Assembly (NCBI GenBank): GCA_013400975.1
Contig: WBMZ01012781.1
Coordinates: forward strand, 1-64,000
Source: Atrichornis clamosus
Taxonomy: Eukaryota > Chordata > Aves > Passeriformes > Menuridae
DNA length: 64,000 nucleotides
Direction: 5' to 3'
Positions 49,073-60,865 of this stretch are shown here, piece by piece. The notes beneath the pieces are model-generated. The model saw nothing but the letters and a program-made list of their open reading frames with translations. It was not told where the DNA came from and ran no database searches. Both the position numbers and the translations under genes were made by a program. Positions within the stretch are counted from its first letter, which is position 1; every line of letters begins with the position of its first letter.

Positions 49073-52000
49073 GTGCTCCCAGCTCTCCAACAGGCAGACA
49101 CGTTTGCAGAGCTCTTGGTGGAACCTGTCTCCCAGGTGTGTCTCCCTAAAGCCATGGACACCCTGAGCCCTGTCTCCCGATGCAAGGGCAGGCACCACCT
49201 CCCTGCCCCTCCGAGTCAGTGTATGCCAGTGTGCATCTCGCTTTTACTGTGTGTTGGTTTCCTGTGTATCTGTAGAGAACTTCATTCCCAAACCCTTCTA
49301 CACAAATAGCTACTGCACAAGCAACTCTGAAACCTAATGATTACACCAGAGATCTGGGCATTCCCAGAGAGAGGGGAGTCACAACATTTGGGACAGGTGG
49401 TTTATGTGTGATTGTATCTTCACAAAGCAAATTTTTCTGTGCTTTACTCTCTGGGGATATGGTGGCAAAGATATTTTGCTGTAGTTGCAAACATATCCAT
49501 CTGAACTTTTCTTCAAACTGGTCTTGACAGTCACTCCCACTCGGTCCAGCTCTAAAGAGGCACCTAGGTTCTCAAGTTGAAAAGTCAAATGTATCCTAGC
49601 ATGATTCCCACCTCATCAATCCAACATGACCCACTGGATCACATACATGCTGATGTGCCAGTAAAAGCAGAAGCATCAAAATAGAAGACACATTGGGAGT
49701 GTAGGCTGAGTCTGAGGACAGCAGACCTGCGGACCTCGCATGCAGAAGACAGGCACAGCACATTCAAGTCCTTTCAAAGCGATGTTCCCCTCTTCACCCC
49801 TTTCAACATCTACTCCTGATAGGGAAGATGTTTCTCAGTGACTTAGTTACTAGCTAAAGCAGGAGCAATACAATGCTTAACGTTACCCTATATTAATTTT
49901 CTTGCACCATTGCACCATTGGCAATATTTCTGCTGCTAGAATGGATTTCATGTTATCTCTGTCCTATTCACTGACAGTATATTTTCCTGTGTTTTCTCTA
50001 TACTGTGGTGCCTAAATGGATTAGTGCTTATGTAACACAGATTGATTAAATCCTGTTGGAGTCCTGACATTCTAACATCTCTCCTAAAGAATCCCATACA
50101 CAGGTCATGCTGGAGTTACGTAACTCTGAACGTGCAAGAGGTTCTTCAACAGAAAGAATCATGATTTAGATCACAAACCCTTGCCTTTCTCTGGAATTTA
50201 AATATGCATTTGCTGATTTTAAATACTACTTGTATTGGTGATGAGATGAATGCTTCCAAGGTCTGATCAGGAAGGTTCAGGGTTAAAAGCTACAGCAAGC
50301 AGAAGTTGTGCAGGCTGCCAGTTATTTCCAGCTGATATTCCTGTGTCAGAGAAAAGGCAGGCTGGTAGGCAAATAGGGATTGGTGTATTTTGAATAGGGA
50401 GAAGGTTTTGGCTCCCAGAAGTTGGTGATTAGTCTAATATCTCTGTTTGGACTCAGGTTCGAGCTGAGTCTGCCAGAAAAAGGGTAAGACAGTTTGAGCA
50501 AATTATTTATCCTGAAACCCATCTCAGAAACCTCGGGGAATATTTTTCTGTGCCTTCTAGCAATAGGATAGTGCTCTTGGGAGGTTAGAGATTGGTTGAA
50601 TAAGCTGCTCACATGTTAACTGAGAGCATTAGGCTGATTTGTCTGAAAGACCTTCTAGAGAGAGAAAGTAAGAAAATAACTTGTCAAAGAACTGGCAAAG
50701 TTTGTGGGTCTGATTTCAGCTGTTGGACTACGTCATGACGGGGAACACAGTTTCTGGGATGCTAATGGCCACTGCTATGGCTGCAGTGTGTCCCTGTGTG
50801 CCTGGGTTACAATCTCAACCTGGCAGGTCTTCACTGATGCCTGGTGATGCCTTTCCCAGTCCTGTCAGCCTCATTTGACCCTGCAGCTTTTGTCAGCAAG
50901 AGCTGAAAATAGGAAAGAGAAACATCAGGGCACCTCCTCAGTTACTCTTCCAGAGAGATGCCCTTTCTATGCTGCCCTTGGGAAAGCCTCATATCCCCAG
51001 AGGCTGTGCCATGGGCCTCCCTTCTCCTGTTTGAGTGCTTTAGGCTCTCCTGGGCACCTGTTGCTCCAGTCCTTGAATACCCAGAGGTCCTGTCCTTGAA
51101 TAGAGTGACCTACTAAATGTTGCCTGGTGCATACCAGAGATAACAAACACCAAGATTACAAAAGGTGCTACAGGCATGGCAAAGGACAGCAATGGCTAAG
51201 TTAGCAGACTGCTGCAATCCTTTTTTATTCTTGTATCTTTGTGTCCACCACTTACATCTGTTAAAAGGACCGAGAGTCAAGATAGACTAAATACATGCCA
51301 GGAAGCCTGTGCCGTGACTATAGCCTGAGTTTGCGGTCCATTTTCCCTCTGTGATGAAGGGATAATAGTCTTTAGGTTTAGCCTTGAATTCACCAAATTA
51401 AATGTCAGGCATCTCATCACTTCAACTGTTGACAGTTTTGTACATTGCAGGTAAGGAACAAGGCATTACAGGTCATTGGGAGAGCTACTGATGTCAAAGA
51501 AATACCTTGGTATTTTTATTGTTCGTGAACATTTACTTGCTGTGCCCTTCAGTCTAGACTTTGTCTTGTGCCTCTGTAGACACAGAGTTAGGATCTCTCC
51601 AAGACTATCTGTAAGAGAGAGAGAAATGAGATGAGCACAGAAACAGAAATACTTTCAAGTCAAGCACAGATTCAAGACTCTGGGACTGAAGGTGTACCTC
51701 ATGTAACTTGCCAGAACAACGAGTTGTTGTTTAATAATCTGAGATATTGGTAGGTAACCTGAAAGAAAAGGAAATCATAGAGGAAGTTTAGCTGCTATTG
51801 GAATTTCTGAAAACCAGAGATTCTTCACATACATATATATGTTACAGGCTTGCATAGTCCCACTGAAGCCAAATACTTGTCTGCTTAAAGTTAAAACAAT
51901 GCTTTCCTGCCTTAGTGGATCGGGGCCAGTGAGCTCCACACCTTCCTAAACAATTTTGAACCAGTTTTCTCCTCTAATTTGTTTCCCTTGGCACAAGACA

Positions 52001-53328
52001 AAGCTCTCACAGGTTGTCATCTCTGTTTGGCAGAGGTTTCTTTCATAGCTAATATGACGTTAAAGAAGAGATGAGTTGTCCTAGGAATAAATACCTCAAT
52101 GCATTAAAGCTAATATGATGAGAGGAGACAGCCCTAATCTGAGGAGAGACGTAACCGCCTCTACCCGGACTCTGGTGGCAAAAGAAGGTAGTGCCTGTGT
52201 GCTAAGGCACACTAGGCAATGAGTCATTTCTGGCAGAGAAATAGATTTATTATTTTTGATTTGCAAGGGCAAGAGGTCTTTCAGGTCCACAGAAAAGAAA
52301 CAAGACTAGTATCACTTAAATTTGTAGGCAAGGCAAAAAGGCAGATAAAGCAAAAGGCAAATAAGATTTCCCACAAATAGGGACTTATTCTGCAATACTG
52401 CATACAGGAAATGGGTTCCCATGCTTAGCCAAACCTGCTTCATTATATTATAGAAAATTTAGAATTAATTATTCCCTACCCATAGGAAACATGAAGAAAA
52501 ACTATTCCAATAACATTGAAAAGAATTATGAAGAAATAGCACTGAAAAGAAACTCTAACCCATCCAAAGGCTGTCAGCCCATTACTGCTCGTGTTTGCTT
52601 TCCACTGTACCATTAAATGGATGGCAAAATACAGCATGAAGTCTGCTGTGGGATTGGAGTCACTGCATGCAAGTCTAGGTGGGTTCCTTGCCCATCCTCT
52701 CTGCATCCCTACTGCCCATCACAGCCGGGTTTCCACAATAACACCGGCATAGCTGCAGCACCTGCCTGTGTTTCCTGATGCTGTTACCAGAAATGGCACT
52801 GCAACCACAGTGTGAAAAGTAATAAATCTGTTCTCACCTCTGAAACAGGTTTGCCTATTAACATGTCAGAGCTTTGCTCTCTTTGGGATCAGGCTGTCAA
52901 GGAGTATCCTCCAGCTGTCTGGTGGAAAGCCAGGGGGTTTCTAAAGGAGCAGTCACTGGTATGACCAGAGCTTGGTGTAACAGGAACTCTATCGCAGCTC
53001 CCCAGAACAGTAGTTTAGAAGCAGCCCCTCTGATCTCACCTGATGTAGCAATTCTGCAGCACATAAAAGATGTGTTCTTATTACTGTACACAGAAATTTA
53101 TTAATAGCTGCACTAGGCCCCGTTCACTGAGGTTAGCCTGTCACCAGCTTCATCTTCACTGAAGCCACTCTCCATTTTAATTGCTTCCACTGAATAGGAC
53201 AAGAAAAGGGAAATGATGGTTCTGCTCTGTTTAACTGGAGTGGTGATCACTGCATTAAAAAAAAGAGGGAAATACCACCTTCCAGTTTGACTTTTCTTGT
53301 GCTCTTTGTGTCTTTGATCTGCATGTGC
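49073..53328. other. Non-coding stretch, no gene seen
   Basis: Unique sequence. An 8-bp tandem duplication (TTGCACCA twice) lies at 49902-49917 and a short GA run at about 51613-51622. Open frames are short and without motifs. Confidence 0.55.
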
Positions 53329-53329
53329 A

Positions 53330-53361
<32 letters not shown>

Positions 53362-53376
53362 ATACATATATATATG
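53329..53376. repeat. Compound (TA)n(TG)n(TA)n microsatellite
   Basis: Alternating TA units lead into about nine TG units, then a TATACATATATATAT stretch. The run is almost pure alternating pyrimidine-purine, a composition that can adopt Z-DNA (TG part) or melt easily (TA part). Confidence 0.95.
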
Positions 53377-56279
53377 CTAGTTTGTTTCTTCTCAAGCAAT
53401 CAGAACTGTGCCCAGATGTGTAGCAGAGAAAAAAGCTAAGAAATTCTACCCAGAGGAGCACACTAATTTTATGATGGCATGGCACATGCTGTGCATGCCT
53501 GTTCACAGGCTGTCATTACTGGTTCTACCTACCCAACCACAAGTTTCTTTTCCCAAACCCCAGCCCTTAGAAAACCTGAGGCACATAGTTAAGAGGTCAG
53601 ATGCAAAAATCCAACCTAAATGTAAATCCAGTGTCTTAGTTGTAGATGCTAATAACAACATAAGAAAATCTTTCTCAGCCAGAAAAATTTACATTTTGTT
53701 CAGCTTCACTGCTTTTCTTGCATATGAGTTCTCTTAATGAATTCACGGTTTTGAAAAATGAAACTTTCTTTTTCTCTGGTTGGATGGACTTACCTCCAGA
53801 GCCAGCTAAGCAGAAAAGTTCAGATAACCATACTGAGTTTTCTTTTTCTACTCTCTAATGACTTTGACCTGAAGTGCTTATAGGAAAATAAAAATCTGTC
53901 AGGTGATAGTCTTAAATCAGGAAGACAAGAAAACTAAGAGGAAGGAGCCATTACAAAGCATGGAGGATCACAGCAGCTCATTCTGGTTAAGTGCAGCTGG
54001 CCATCCCCTCAGAACTCATGGAGCCTCTCCAGGGCTCTAGTGCTGCAATAATCACGTACTTTTGGTATAAAGTTTTAAACTGCATAGCATATTCTTTTGG
54101 TACCACCTAACATTAAGTAAGATAGGACAAGTTTATTGTAAACATATTTGTGACCAATTTTTCTTAAGTTTCCTATTTTTTAATACATTCAGCCTGATTC
54201 TGCTGTCCCTTCCACCTGCTTGAAGCAGAAGTGTGACATCAAAGGCCCTGAAGTTGCAAAGCCCAGTTCAACTAAGATGGGAACCAAGTCTGTGTTCTCC
54301 CAGGATAAAATGTCAGTTCCAATGATGTCAGGACTTTGAGAGGCAGAATTTACCACGCAGCCAATTTAAACCCCATTTCTTTCTCTGATGCAAACCCTGG
54401 CTTATCCATATATAGAGCTGCTTATTCCATCTCCATCACTAGATAATTTTTTTTTCCAGCGTGCTATTCGTAAGAAGAGTCTTAAGGAGATGAAAGAGAA
54501 AAAGAAGGAGGAAGGAGTGTAGTTAAGAGCTTTCCTTCAGCTTTTTATTGGCAGATAAAAGTACAATACTTGCTGAAACCAGTGATGATTTATTTATTGG
54601 CAAAAAAGGTCAATTAAACTTTATAGTCACTAGTATCCTGTTAAAAAATAATAAAACTAACATATATATTAAATAATAGGTTAGCATTAACGGCAAACAA
54701 TGTTACCATCTGCCCTGTCAATCAAAGCATGTGCTGAAATTCTTCACTGAACTGGAACCGCAGAAAGAAAAAGGGATACAGGATCATTATGGCAGCACGG
54801 TCTATAAATTACAGGCAGTAGATATATTGCTGTGAAAGCTATATCATTCCTTAAAATGAATTCAACCTTCTTGACCTACCCCTTTTCTTCAAAATTTCAT
54901 CTCTCTATGTGACCACTTCTTGGACTGCTGGTACAGAATTCAGGTGCCTGAAGATTTTGCAGCACGTTTAAAAAGATGAGAAACGACAAATACTTTGACG
55001 AATTATCTCTCAAGCCTGGCTGTTGCTGTAGCACTTCATGCATTCTGATCAGACCTCCCAGCTGTAATGAATTCGCCCTTGCAGGAGGCTGAGAGGGCAA
55101 TAAAAGTGGTTTTACAATGGGGTGAAATCCAGTGATGGCTGTTGCAGCAGGCAGTACCAAAACCTTGCAGGCTTATAGTTTGAGCTGGAGGACCAGCAGG
55201 GAGGGAGAAGCAGCTCCTGGGAGGACTCATAAGATCAAGATTAACCAGACCTTTTCATGTATGGAAATATTTTTCCTGATTCAAAAAAAAAAAAATAAGG
55301 AAAAATTTATATGCAAGCAAGATTCTGTGTGCAATGGAGGTCCGATAAAACGTTACTTTGGGTCAACCAAAACTTTCCACTGTTATGAAATCAAAGCATT
55401 TTGGTCCAAGTTTGTCCTTTGAAAGCTTGTCAATGTGTTTCTGTGTGAAAGTAATAACAATGAATTGCATGTGGGAAAAAATCACTTCCAAATTAGAACT
55501 GAAAAGATTCCATTCCAGAAATGTTCACATGGGCCACTTCAACCTTAAGGGAATGCTTTGTTTTGGGACTAGAAGTTCTGGAAACAAAATACAGCCAGAA
55601 CTGACATTTATTTTTTTTCAAAACTGTGAATAAGAGAAGAAAATGGCACTTTTCCGTTAGAAGAAACTTCAGTTACAAACCAAACAGTTTGGCTGCACTT
55701 TGCTGAGCTCCAGCATCATGGTCCGAACCTGAGTGTCAGGAGACAACCCTCAGGTGGCATTAGCTACTGTTAAGGTGACACTGGGGGAAGAGCCTGGTCA
55801 TTGCTGTTAGTTAAACAGCATTTACTGTTGATCTCAGAAATCTCATGTGGGATCAATATTATATTTGCACCTTGGTGGATGTTCTCAGAAGTGCAATCCA
55901 AGTTCAAGCCTGTGTCCTTTTAAGCCTGTAGGCATCCTGCCAGTTGGGTATAGACACCATAAGTGATATGCGGATTTTGTTTTAAGTGGCTAGTTTCAGG
56001 AACAGAGAAGCAGATCTCTCTTTTGCAGCAAACAGCTTTCTTTCCTTGTGGAGACCATGTTGAGGGGCAAACTCTGCCTATAACAAAGCAGGTCATGGTA
56101 TGAAAAAGAAGGGCTGTTTCCTTATATTTCCCTAAATGTTTCTCACTATATTGATATTTATTCCTTTTCTATTTACTGGCCTGAGCTGTCTAGGGCAAAG
56201 AGATGGAGCATTATACATGGCAATGCCACACACAGCTAGACCATCAGATCAAGATAAATTTCCTAATTTAAAAATTATT
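53377..56279. other. Non-coding stretch, no gene seen
   Basis: AT-rich, with an A-run of about 13 at 55284-55296. The stretch 54540-54870 contains AAAGGTCA (54605-54612) followed directly by AATTAA, and a PBX/MEIS-like TGTCAATCA at 54716-54724. It looks like it could be regulatory, but the motifs are common. No coding region seen. Confidence 0.5.
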
Positions 56280-57010
56280 TTAATGGGGTGGGAAAGGGCA
56301 GCTTAGTTTTGTCACCTCCGCCAACACTGCCTGGCATGCACGACTGCTCTCATTGTGGAGGAGAGCTGTGCCTATCAGCATGGACATTACTGCAGGCAGA
56401 GCAGCTGCAGGAGCTTAGTGACCCCCTCCTACGCTTACACCGCCGAGCCATTTTAATTGCAACCCACAGCTTAAAGTCTTCATTAAGTTCTCCCTGAGCC
56501 CTGCCTCCTCCTCTAAGATCAGCCGCTTGTGGCCCTGACCGGCGGAGCAGCGAGGAACATCTGCAGTTCAAACGTGATGCATATGCAACAGCGGTCTCCA
56601 GATTAAAGGTCAACAGACTCCTCCGACACCCAGGCCCGTCTCTCCCTTGCAGGGTGTCTGGTGTCCTTTGTTCGAAACTCTATACTTCCTGCCAGGCTTT
56701 TTGCCCACTTGCTCAGCCCAACTGCTGCAAGGCTGGCGCGGCACCTTTGCAAGCTGGCCGGAGCTGCACTCGCACAGGGGCTGCGGGGGCTGCCGCCGGC
56801 AAATAATCAGGTCCTTCCCTTCACTTCATGTCGCAAAGCCCAGGGAGAGGATGACTGCAACAGCTGCAGTGCTGGCTCGTTCATGACAAATGGTCCTGTC
56901 ACTCTTCTTATTGATTAGCAATGTTATGACATTTCCCTTCAAAAACACAGATGTGGCACGGGCAGCGACAGGAGCACCGCTCTGGGAGGAACGTAATGTT
57001 TGTGTTGTTC
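56280..57010. promoter_or_regulatory. CpG-rich candidate regulatory element
   Basis: Between about 56432 and 56880 I count 21 CpG dinucleotides by eye, far denser than most of the surrounding DNA, in moderately GC-rich sequence. It also holds an E-box CAGCTG (56402-56407), a homeodomain core TAATTG (56454-56459), CATTAA (56481-56486), a POU/octamer-like ATGCATATGCAA (56577-56588), a nuclear-receptor half-site AAAGGTCA (56605-56612) and an AP-2 consensus GCCGCCGGC (56792-56800). Retained CpGs suggest an unmethylated or conserved element such as an enhancer or a distal promoter. No TATA box or convincing first exon was found. Overlapping short frames (56647-56918) look like composition effects. 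Confidence 0.35.
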
Positions 57011-57293
57011 CCATTCTCCTCTCTGCATCTGTTCATATCCACGGCAATGGTTTCATGTACTGATTCTTTTCACAAGAAGCAGTGCGGGAGAAGGTGAAGG
57101 AAGCCTTTGCCTGGGTTAAAGGCAAATATGGCTTGTCACATCAGGGATCTTGAGGGTGCAGATGACAAGCGTAGTTGTCCCCCACCCTGGACCAATGTGC
57201 AGGCAGACAGCTGGGCACTCAGTCAGGTTGGGGACTCAGTCAAGCTGGTGTTTGCAAGAGAGAGTGAAGGTGCGGTGAATCCCTAAGTGATTT

Positions 57294-57809
57294 GTGAGGT
57301 ACTTGGGTCAATTTTTTTGTCTCGGGATGTACCATAAAAAAATCATAATAATGACTATAAAAGTTTCAATGGTTTGCATTCAGCAGTCCATCCCAGGAGT
57401 ACTGTGTCCTTTGCAGACCACTATGCTTCACCTCCATACCCAGTACCTTGTCCAGTCAACCACATGGGTACAACACCTCTGCTCAGAGCCATACGTGAGC
57501 CCACGCTCTGTGTCAGGGGAGGCTTACTCATGTGCTTTTTGTGGCATGCAAAGCCTGCAAGCATCTCAGCATGCCCCTCAAAGGCCACGCCAGAGGCTGT
57601 CCATGAACTACCCATTTTGCGGGCAGGGAAGGGTTATCCGGGTGAATGGGTTTCACAGTCCTCCAGGGAAGCCTTTAATCACCTGGAGCCCCCAAAAGGG
57701 ATGTTTCACATCAGCAGAGCTATTCTCTTTGAGTTGGATGAGCCCAACCGTGCTCCACTTCCATGGAAATCCTTCTCCCTGCAATGGAGAACCTAACTTT
57801 TCCATATGA
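57294..57809 (+). other. Two overlapping plus frames open over about 500 bp, probably chance
   Basis: Frames of 171 codons (57294-57809) and 140 codons (57374-57796) run together on the same strand, with a 64-codon antisense frame. Neither product has a recognised domain, signal peptide or membrane segment. The DNA is not strongly GC-rich, so two long open frames together are mildly unusual. No clear splice borders or poly-A signal frame the region. Confidence 0.2.
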
Positions 57810-58470
57810 ACGTACTGCAATAGTGACCTACCATTGCCAGGTTGCAGAGTCTTGGAAAGGGTAGTTAAGAAAGGAGGACACTGGGACTGAACTTTGGCAT
57901 GAGGAGGACGGGCTCAGGCAGGGACAGTCTAAGCTAGTGCATTAAAAAGGTATGGTTTGAAACATGTCTGGCTGATCCAGGGTCTTCTGGGGGCCGGACA
58001 TCACAGACAGGTGACCTGAAGACATCTGGACTCCAAGTCTGAGATGCACCATTCCACATATAGTTAAGCTGTGCATTTCTGGGAAAAGCCTGCACTAGTG
58101 AGCTGAGGGTACCTTGATGTATCTCTACTCCATGCTCAAGTTTTCATTTTAAAGGCATGTTCTGACCACACTGCTCTGACCAGATTCCTATGGAGAGAAA
58201 TCCCAGCTGATACAGCAAAAAGCAATATTTTCCTCAGTAAGGCCATAGTAGCTGACCTCCTTGTATCTAATATTTATAGGCCAAAAGACAAATTTAAGAG
58301 ATTCTCTATTTTCACTGGCATGAAAGAGACCAAGGCTCTTTCTCTGAGCATACAAAATATGCCCAGTTTAACCTTAAAATGGCTTAACTCTTTTCTTAAT
58401 AGCCTGAAATATTTAATTCAGCTTTCAGTGAATACTTCACAGGGAAGCTAGTTAGAGTACAAACGCTTAC
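57810..58470. other. Non-coding sequence, nothing seen
   Basis: No open frame of note, no repeat recognised. Confidence 0.55.
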
Positions 58471-58524
58471 CTTCCAGTCCTAAAGGCTGTTCCTTGGAGG
58501 CTGAATTAGGGGATCATGCATGGT
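58471..58524 (-). other. Exon-like segment, minus strand, 54 nt, non-coding
   Basis: On the minus strand an acceptor-like CCAAGACTTATTGCAG precedes it and a GTAAGCGTTT donor follows. All three frames contain a stop, so it cannot be an internal coding exon. If real it would belong to a non-coding RNA or a UTR. Confidence 0.17.
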
Positions 58525-59403
58525 CTGCAATAAGTCTTGGAAATTCCTGATAAACTGACCTTATACACAGCAGTTAATGAGCTTGTTGTTGCATTTAAGG
58601 GATCTCTGTATCTTTGGAGTCAGGAAAAGCAAATTATGTCTAATGTAATTCCTTTCCTTGACCAAAATCTCTTACAGTGCAAACACAGCTAAAATGGCCT
58701 GACCCACAAGCTTGATTTACATGAATCTGAAGCAAAGCACATTAACATGATTGTGAAGGCATCACTGTACAGAGCATGCTGGTAATGAGAAGCATATTTG
58801 AGAATGTCTCTTGTACAGCTTTCAGCATATTTTACAGCCAAAAAAAGAGATATGGTCTAAAGGGAAAAAAGAAAAATACAACAAAAACATGGGTTTGACC
58901 TCCAGGCAACATGATGTAGATTAATATGAGTTAAATGGAATGTGACCAATTTGCAAGGCATTTGGTTTGTATCTTGAGAAATTGAAGACAAGATCATTTT
59001 TCCCTGCAATCAGAGTAAGCCTTAGGCTATGAGCTCTTGTAGTCTCTACAATTGCCACAGGCTTCCTCTTTTAATATACTAGTGTGTCCTAGAATATTTC
59101 TTACAACTTTCATAGTCCAATGATGTGATAGATTTGCCAGTATGGTACTTCTGCTGCCTTTCCTTGGGAAAAGCCTCCATTAGCTGTAATGTGTGCTTAT
59201 AGCTTCTGTGAGTTTCATTAATTTTTGTGCAGTATTTTGCCTACGGCTGTTCTTTTATGCAAGAAAACAGTTGCAGTGATCTAGATTCTATGTATGCAGG
59301 GATTATATAGCAAGAAAACCATTTTTCCACCAAAAGTTCATCATTGTTCCTGAAGAAGGTTGTTTCAGGCTGTTAAATTGTAGACCCACGTTTTTGTTCA
59401 TAT

Positions 59404-59435
59404 AAGAATTTTTTTAAACAAGAATTTTTTTAAAC
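59404..59435. repeat. Perfect 16-bp tandem duplication
   Basis: AAGAATTTTTTTAAAC occurs twice with no gap (59404-59419 and 59420-59435). The two copies are identical, which points to a recent duplication, probably by replication slippage. Confidence 0.95.
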
Positions 59436-60830
59436 ATAAAACCAGAAAACAAATCTGAAGATGATGCAGTTCTCAGGGTTTTATTAATGATAAAAATTCT
59501 TTGCTGTTTGAGATTTAGAGGTGGACACTTTTCAGTGCTTTACCTAACAGATTGGAAGACAGTATTCTCAGTGGAGTTTCTAAGAGAGACTAACTGAGGT
59601 CACAAGGAACTCAGTAGAAGCTTTCAAATACAGCTCAGGAGCTCCACACACATGAAGCAAAGCTGGATTTCCTCTAAAATTCGTCTCTCCTTTATCACAT
59701 CACACCACCTTCTCATGCCAGTAGAGAGTCAGGAGACCAACCCAAACGTTTCAAATTCAGTTTAATTTTCTACCCAACACTTTGCAGCTATAATTCAGGA
59801 AAAGATTTGCCTTTGCTTTTCAAATGACCCAAAGAAAGTGCTCCAAAGGCACAAATCCAGCAATTAACTTCAATATGCCCTTCAGCCTTCTATGTTTAAG
59901 AGAAGAAATATCTATGATATGTTTGGCAGTCTTCCACTGGAGTATGTGGGCAATAACATTCAGGAACATTTGGTAGCTATAGATACAAGACATTCTGTAA
60001 TCGCTAAACTAATTTGTTTGAATAATGGACAAGGAGGGACAAATAGAGGTTGCTTTTCACTTATTTATTTATTTAAGAATTAAGATACAAGGACTGATAA
60101 ATGGGCCGTTGGGCAATCGTGGCTTCAAGTGCGGAAGTTTGAGGCAAAGCACATCCAAGACCAGTTTGCACCTCCAGATGCCACCATCCACACTGCTGGT
60201 GGAGGCAGCTATGCAGTTCTGCAAACAGTAACTCAGAGCAGAAAATAAGTAGCAGCCATGAACCACCTCCTGCCCACCAGTGAGCAATAACAATGCCCAG
60301 GATATTCTGCCTCAGTCCTGGCCCCGAGTCCTGACTGCATGCTGTGTCCTTTGCAGAGTTTTGCATCACAAAATACAGAAATCTGTCCTTGGTTTTGCAG
60401 GCAGCAGAGGGGTGTGTTTCCTGTCATACTTTGAGCCATGCTTGTTGAAGAGAGAGGTGTGGGATTGTGCTCTCAGGTAGTTATGTCTTGTTAAATTCTA
60501 GAAACACAATGGGAGAGGAGGGTTAAGCATTTTGACCTCTTACTGCAATTGCCACCTTCAGTACTGTGCTAGTGGTTATGGAGTGTGAGCCCTCAAAGGT
60601 ATGGCAAGACAGACTTAGTCTCCCCCTCTTTTTCGTGATGTTACAGGTGCTGTGGAGAGTAGAGGAAAGGTAGAATTGCAATACATAGCTGTCTACTGAT
60701 AAAACAGAGGAAATGAATCTTCATCTTTTAAACATTTTCTATTCTTCAACAAGAATTTTATTGGTTTAAATACAGTTTCAAGGAAATGGGTTTCCTCATG
60801 GGATCACAGATAAGTTTGAGGGAAAACTAG

Positions 60831-60865
60831 TCAGGTGGACGAACCTGGTGGTTCAGGTGGACGAA
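60831..60865. repeat. Imperfect 22-bp tandem duplication
   Basis: TCAGGTGGACGAA occurs at 60831 and again at 60853, separated by CCTGGTGGT. It looks like a single 22-bp duplication event with a truncated second copy. Confidence 0.8.

Noticed and set aside
48905..49309. 134-codon plus frame and its minus counterparts with repeated peptide units
   Set aside because: The repeats come from the 18-bp minisatellite at 49019-49072; the frames have no other support.
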